Source: Pseudomonadota bacterium (GTDB taxonomy: Bacteria > Pseudomonadota > Alphaproteobacteria > Rhizobiales > Xanthobacteraceae). From it: a DNA stretch of 64,000 nucleotides. The stretch spans positions 3,470 through 67,469 of the forward strand of contig JAEWHT010000455.1 of NCBI GenBank assembly GCA_023387695.1, read 5' to 3'. Of this stretch, positions 61,003 to 64,000 are shown piece by piece. The stretch's first letter is position 1. Each line of letters starts with the position of its first letter. Both the position numbers and the translations under genes were made by a program. The notes below the pieces were generated by a model. It searched no databases, was not told the DNA's origin, and saw nothing but the letters and a program-made list of their open reading frames with translations.

Positions 61003-64000
61003 GCAGTGTTTTCAATGTTGTCATGTAATGATCGAGATCGAAGCGATCGACCAGCGATCGCATTTCGGCAACAAAGTCGGCGTGCTCCGGATGCTCGCTG
61101 CCGATTTCGTCGAGCTTCAACTGGATGGCTTTGACGTAGCCGATCTGGCCGAGCCCGATCAGCGCCTCGATGTGCCTGACCGGCGGCCGTGAGCCGCTCT
61201 CGGGCCGCCACAGCGGCACGACCGTCTCGTCGGAGCCGTATTGCCACTCGATCTTGAGCAACTGCCGAATGGTCTCCAGCAGCCGCGGGATGTCGATCGG
61301 CTTCATCAGATAGCCGTCGTGGAAAGGCTGTGCGAGCGGTGTGCCGTGCGCCTCCAGCGCACTCGCCGATACCATCAGGATGCGAGCCTGGTGGTGACCG
61401 TCTGCACGCAGTTGTTCAGCGACCTTCCAGCCGTCCATGTTCGGCATCGAGATATCGAGCAAGAACAAATCCGGCCGGCAATGCTGCGCCAGCGCGAGGC
61501 AGCCCGGCCCGTCGGCCGCGCTGAGCAGGATGAAGCCGAGCGGCGTCAGCACCTCGCGCAGGAGATCGCGATGTATGGGGTCGTCGTCGGTGATGAGGAT
61601 GGTCTTGCGGGCGCCGTGATAGCCGGAGATCGGCGCTTCCACCGGTGCGGTGCGCCTGGGATTGGTCACCTCCGACAGCAACATCTTCACCTTGAATGTG
61701 CTGCCGCGCCCAACGGTGCTCGCGACCTTGATGTCGCCGCCCATGACGCCTGCGAGCAGCCGGCTGATGGTGAGCCCCAATCCCGTGCCCGTCTGCGGCT
61801 GCGAGACGCCGAGCGCGCCGCGCTCGAAGGGGGCGAAGATGCGTTCGAGATCATCTCCCTGGATGCCTGGGCCGGTGTCGATCACCTCGAATTCGGCGAC
61901 CGGACTGCGATAGTGCACGACGAACTGCACACTGCCGGTCTGGGTGAACTTGATGGCGTTGGAGAGAAGGTTGATCAGAACCTGACGTAGCCGCTTCTCG
62001 TCCGCATAGACGACCGTCGGCAAGAACGCCGGCCGCCTGAAGACGAAGTCGATGCCCTTGGCGCCGGCCTGGAGGCGGAACATGCCGACGAGCTGATCGA
62101 GGAATTCGCTCAAGCGGACTTCGTCGCGGGAGAGATAGAGCCGTCCGGCTTCGATCTTGGAAATATCGAGAATGCCGTCGATCAGGCCGGAGAGGTGATC
62201 GGCGCTGCGGCGAACAACACGGACCTGATCGCGCGGTTTGGTGTTCAACGTCGAATCCTGCTCCAGCAGCTGGGCATAGCCGCTGATCGCATTCAGCGGC
62301 GAGCGCAGCTCGTGGCTCAGCCCCACTACGTAGCGGCTCTTGGCGAGGTTGGCGGATTCGGCGACCTCCTTGGCGCGCTGGAGCTCGGCGTCGGTGCGCT
62401 TGTGTGCGTCGATTTCCTGGATCAGCAGCGTCGTCTGCCGCCGTGTCTCGGCTTCTGCCGCGCGGCGGCTCTGTTGTGCCAGCACGAACAGCCAGGCGAC
62501 GACACCGATGATGATGCTGAGCGAGAAGAATACCTTCCACAGCACGTTGGAGACGAGCCCGTTCTCGCCATGCACGCTTGCGGATGTCTGTAGATAGATC
62601 AGTCCCAGCACCAGCGCGACGAGGCCCGCAGAGACAACGAACACGCCGATGTAATGACCGAACTGCGAGTTGATGCGCTGATAGATCGGCTGCGGCAGGA
62701 TCTTGCTCAGTGCCTCGGAGAACTGCGCCTGCGCGCGCCCATGCGGCTTGCAGAGATCGTGGCACCGCGCATCGAGCGAGCAGCACAGCGAGCAGATCGG
62801 TCCGGCATAGGCCGGGCAGGAGGTGGTGTCTTCCGGTTCGAAACTGTGCTCGCAGATACAGCACTGGATCGACTCGATATTGGCCCAGCTCCGCTTCGGC
62901 TTGCGCGCGATATAGAACTTTCCGTCCGTGAGCCAGGCGATCACAGGCGCGGTGACGAACGCCACCGCCAGCGCCACGAATGCGGCCAGCGCCTTCATGG
63001 TCGGCCCGAACAGGCCGTAAAATGCTGCGATCGAGATGATGATCGCAAGCGTCATCGCGCCGACGCCGACCGGATTGATGTCGTAGAGATGAGCCCGCTT
63101 GAATTCCATTTGCGGCGGACGCAGGCCGAGCGGCTTGTTGATGACGAGGTCGGACACCAGCGCGCCGACCCAGGCGATCGCGACGTTGGAGTAGAGCGCA
63201 AGCGTCTGCTCGAGCGCCTTGTAGACGCCGATCTCCATCAGCAGCAGCGCCACCATCACGTTGAACACCAGCCAGACCACGCGTCCGGGGTGGCTATGCG
63301 TCAGGCGCGAGAAGAAATTCGACCAGGCAATCGAACCGGCATAGGCGTTGGTGACGTTGATCTTGATCTGCGACAGCACCACGAAGAAGCCGGTCAGCGC
63401 CAGCGCGAGGTCCGGGTCCGACAAGACGTAGCGAAAGGCCACGAGATACATATGCGCAGGCTCGGCAGCCTCTTCGGGCGGAACGCCGTGACTCAGTGCG
63501 AAGAAGGCCAGAAACGAACCGGCGAGAAGCTTCAGTGCGCCGAGCACGATCCAGCCCGGCCCCGCGCTCATCAGCGCGATCCACCACGACGCCTTGGAGG
63601 TGCGACGGTCTCGCGGCAGAAATCGCAGGAAGTCGACCTGCTCGCCGATCTGCGCCACCAATGAGAACACGACGGAGGATGCAACACCGAACAGTAACAG
63701 ATCGAAATGGCCGCTAAGGTCGCCGTGTTCGCCGGCGAATTTGTGCCATTCCGTGAAGGAGTGCGGGTTGGCCCATGCGATCGCGGCAAACGGCAGGATG
63801 TGCAGCACGACCCAGAGCGGCTGTGTCCAGAGCTGGAAGCGGCTGATCAACGTGATGCCGTAGGTGACCAACGGGATGATCGCGACCGCGCTGATGAGGT
63901 AGCCGATCGGGCGCGGGATGCCGAGGCACATCTCCAGCGCAGTCGCCAGGATCACGGCCTCGATGGCAAAAAAGATGAAGGTGAAGGAGGCGTAGATCAG
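60986..64000 (-). CDS. NCS1-type transporter fused to hybrid histidine kinase (N-terminus outside window)
   Basis: About 1004 residues are present and the frame stays open to the window edge. The N-terminal part has many helices with the nucleobase:cation symporter-like segment INVTNAYAGSIAWSNFFSRLTHSHPGR. A Cys-rich stretch follows (CCICEHSFEPEDTTSC, then CSLCC and CHDLC), two more helices, a HisKA/HATPase core (SHELRSPLNAISGYAQ, NLLSNAIKFT, DTGPGIQ, GTGLGLTIS) and a receiver domain (ITDDDP, LLDISMPNMDG). It probably senses a transported or bound solute and signals to the adjacent LuxR-type regulator. Confidence 0.92.
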   Translation of the reverse strand: MIYASFTFIFFAIEAVILATALEMCLGIPRPIGYLISAVAIIPLVTYGITLISRFQLWTQPLWVVLHILPFAAIAWANPHSFTEWHKFAGEHGDLSGHFDLLLFGVASSVVFSLVAQIGEQVDFLRFLPRDRRTSKASWWIALMSAGPGWIVLGALKLLAGSFLAFFALSHGVPPEEAAEPAHMYLVAFRYVLSDPDLALALTGFFVVLSQIKINVTNAYAGSIAWSNFFSRLTHSHPGRVVWLVFNVMVALLLMEIGVYKALEQTLALYSNVAIAWVGALVSDLVINKPLGLRPPQMEFKRAHLYDINPVGVGAMTLAIIISIAAFYGLFGPTMKALAAFVALAVAFVTAPVIAWLTDGKFYIARKPKRSWANIESIQCCICEHSFEPEDTTSCPAYAGPICSLCCSLDARCHDLCKPHGRAQAQFSEALSKILPQPIYQRINSQFGHYIGVFVVSAGLVALVLGLIYLQTSASVHGENGLVSNVLWKVFFSLSIIIGVVAWLFVLAQQSRRAAEAETRRQTTLLIQEIDAHKRTDAELQRAKEVAESANLAKSRYVVGLSHELRSPLNAISGYAQLLEQDSTLNTKPRDQVRVVRRSADHLSGLIDGILDISKIEAGRLYLSRDEVRLSEFLDQLVGMFRLQAGAKGIDFVFRRPAFLPTVVYADEKRLRQVLINLLSNAIKFTQTGSVQFVVHYRSPVAEFEVIDTGPGIQGDDLERIFAPFERGALGVSQPQTGTGLGLTISRLLAGVMGGDIKVASTVGRGSTFKVKMLLSEVTNPRRTAPVEAPISGYHGARKTILITDDDPIHRDLLREVLTPLGFILLSAADGPGCLALAQHCRPDLFLLDISMPNMDGWKVAEQLRADGHHQARILMVSASALEAHGTPLAQPFHDGYLMKPIDIPRLLETIRQLLKIEWQYGSDETVVPLWRPESGSRPPVRHIEALIGLGQIGYVKAIQLKLDEIGSEHPEHADFVAEMRSLVDRFDLDHYMTTLKTLHAYEH

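Noticed and set aside
1..64000. tRNA, rRNA, tmRNA, CRISPR arrays, insertion sequences
   Set aside because: I looked for conserved tRNA arms, transposase motifs, and regularly spaced repeats and found none that hold up.

Overview
This 64 kb window is high-GC chromosomal DNA from an alphaproteobacterium, most probably Bradyrhizobium (B. japonicum / B. diazoefficiens type). The best marker is an aminoacyl-tRNA-synthetase-like amino acid:[carrier protein] ligase at 51769-52749. It has the length and the Cys131/Glu176/Cys279 zinc-ligand positions I recall for the B. japonicum enzyme Bll0957, and it sits beside its carrier protein. Support also comes from the gene content (phaZ, pcaHG, zur, ispG, glnD, GGDEF-EAL and MCP-PilZ proteins) and from many palindromic intergenic repeats of the kind common in Bradyrhizobium. 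I see no tRNA, rRNA, transposase, phage gene or CRISPR array. It reads as core chromosome rather than a symbiotic island.

Layout. 1-2.5 kb: end of an ABC-2 exporter and an intracellular PHB depolymerase. 2.5-6.2 kb: a composite structured repeat, a YgjP-type metallopeptidase and a class A penicillin-binding protein. 6.3-10.6 kb: DUF1330 protein, two tandem LivK-like binding proteins, DUF1304 protein, Ogt. 10.6-20.6 kb: glnD, an SsuABC-like importer, OsmC protein, a membrane protein, mutS. 20.9-24.6 kb: an aromatic catabolism cluster (thiolase, an intradiol dioxygenase, pcaH, pcaG). 24.7-28 kb: chemoreceptor with a C-terminal PilZ domain and a phosphotransferase. 28-31.3 kb: marR-emrA-emrB efflux operon with a clear operator. 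31.4-37.7 kb: zur, EamA exporter, ispG, TauD-like dioxygenase overlapping an amidase, CPA1 antiporter. 37.7-43.4 kb: class A beta-lactamase, small proteins, secreted caspase-like protein, DUF1345 protein, polyprenyl synthase. 43.5-50.6 kb: mtgA, rpmF, membrane protein, and two GGDEF-EAL proteins, one degenerate and one intact with about four PAS domains. 50.8-54.7 kb: the aminoacyl-carrier-protein locus. 54.7-57.4 kb: mtnP, mtnA and a HAD hydrolase. 57.4-64 kb: a trypsin-like protease, a Baeyer-Villiger-type monooxygenase, a LuxR-type response regulator and a transporter-fused hybrid histidine kinase that runs off the window.

The system most worth attention is 50.8-54.7 kb. A GNAT-like transferase, an amino acid:[carrier protein] ligase and an acyl-CoA-dehydrogenase-like flavoprotein form one minus-strand operon closed by a strong terminator, and the carrier protein is transcribed divergently. 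The ligase chemistry is known for this family; the final product is not. Second is the NCS1-type transporter fused to a hybrid kinase through a cysteine-rich segment. The intergenic DNA is also notable: every convergent gap wider than about 60 bp holds a hairpin or palindromic element, and several of these repeat elsewhere in the window.
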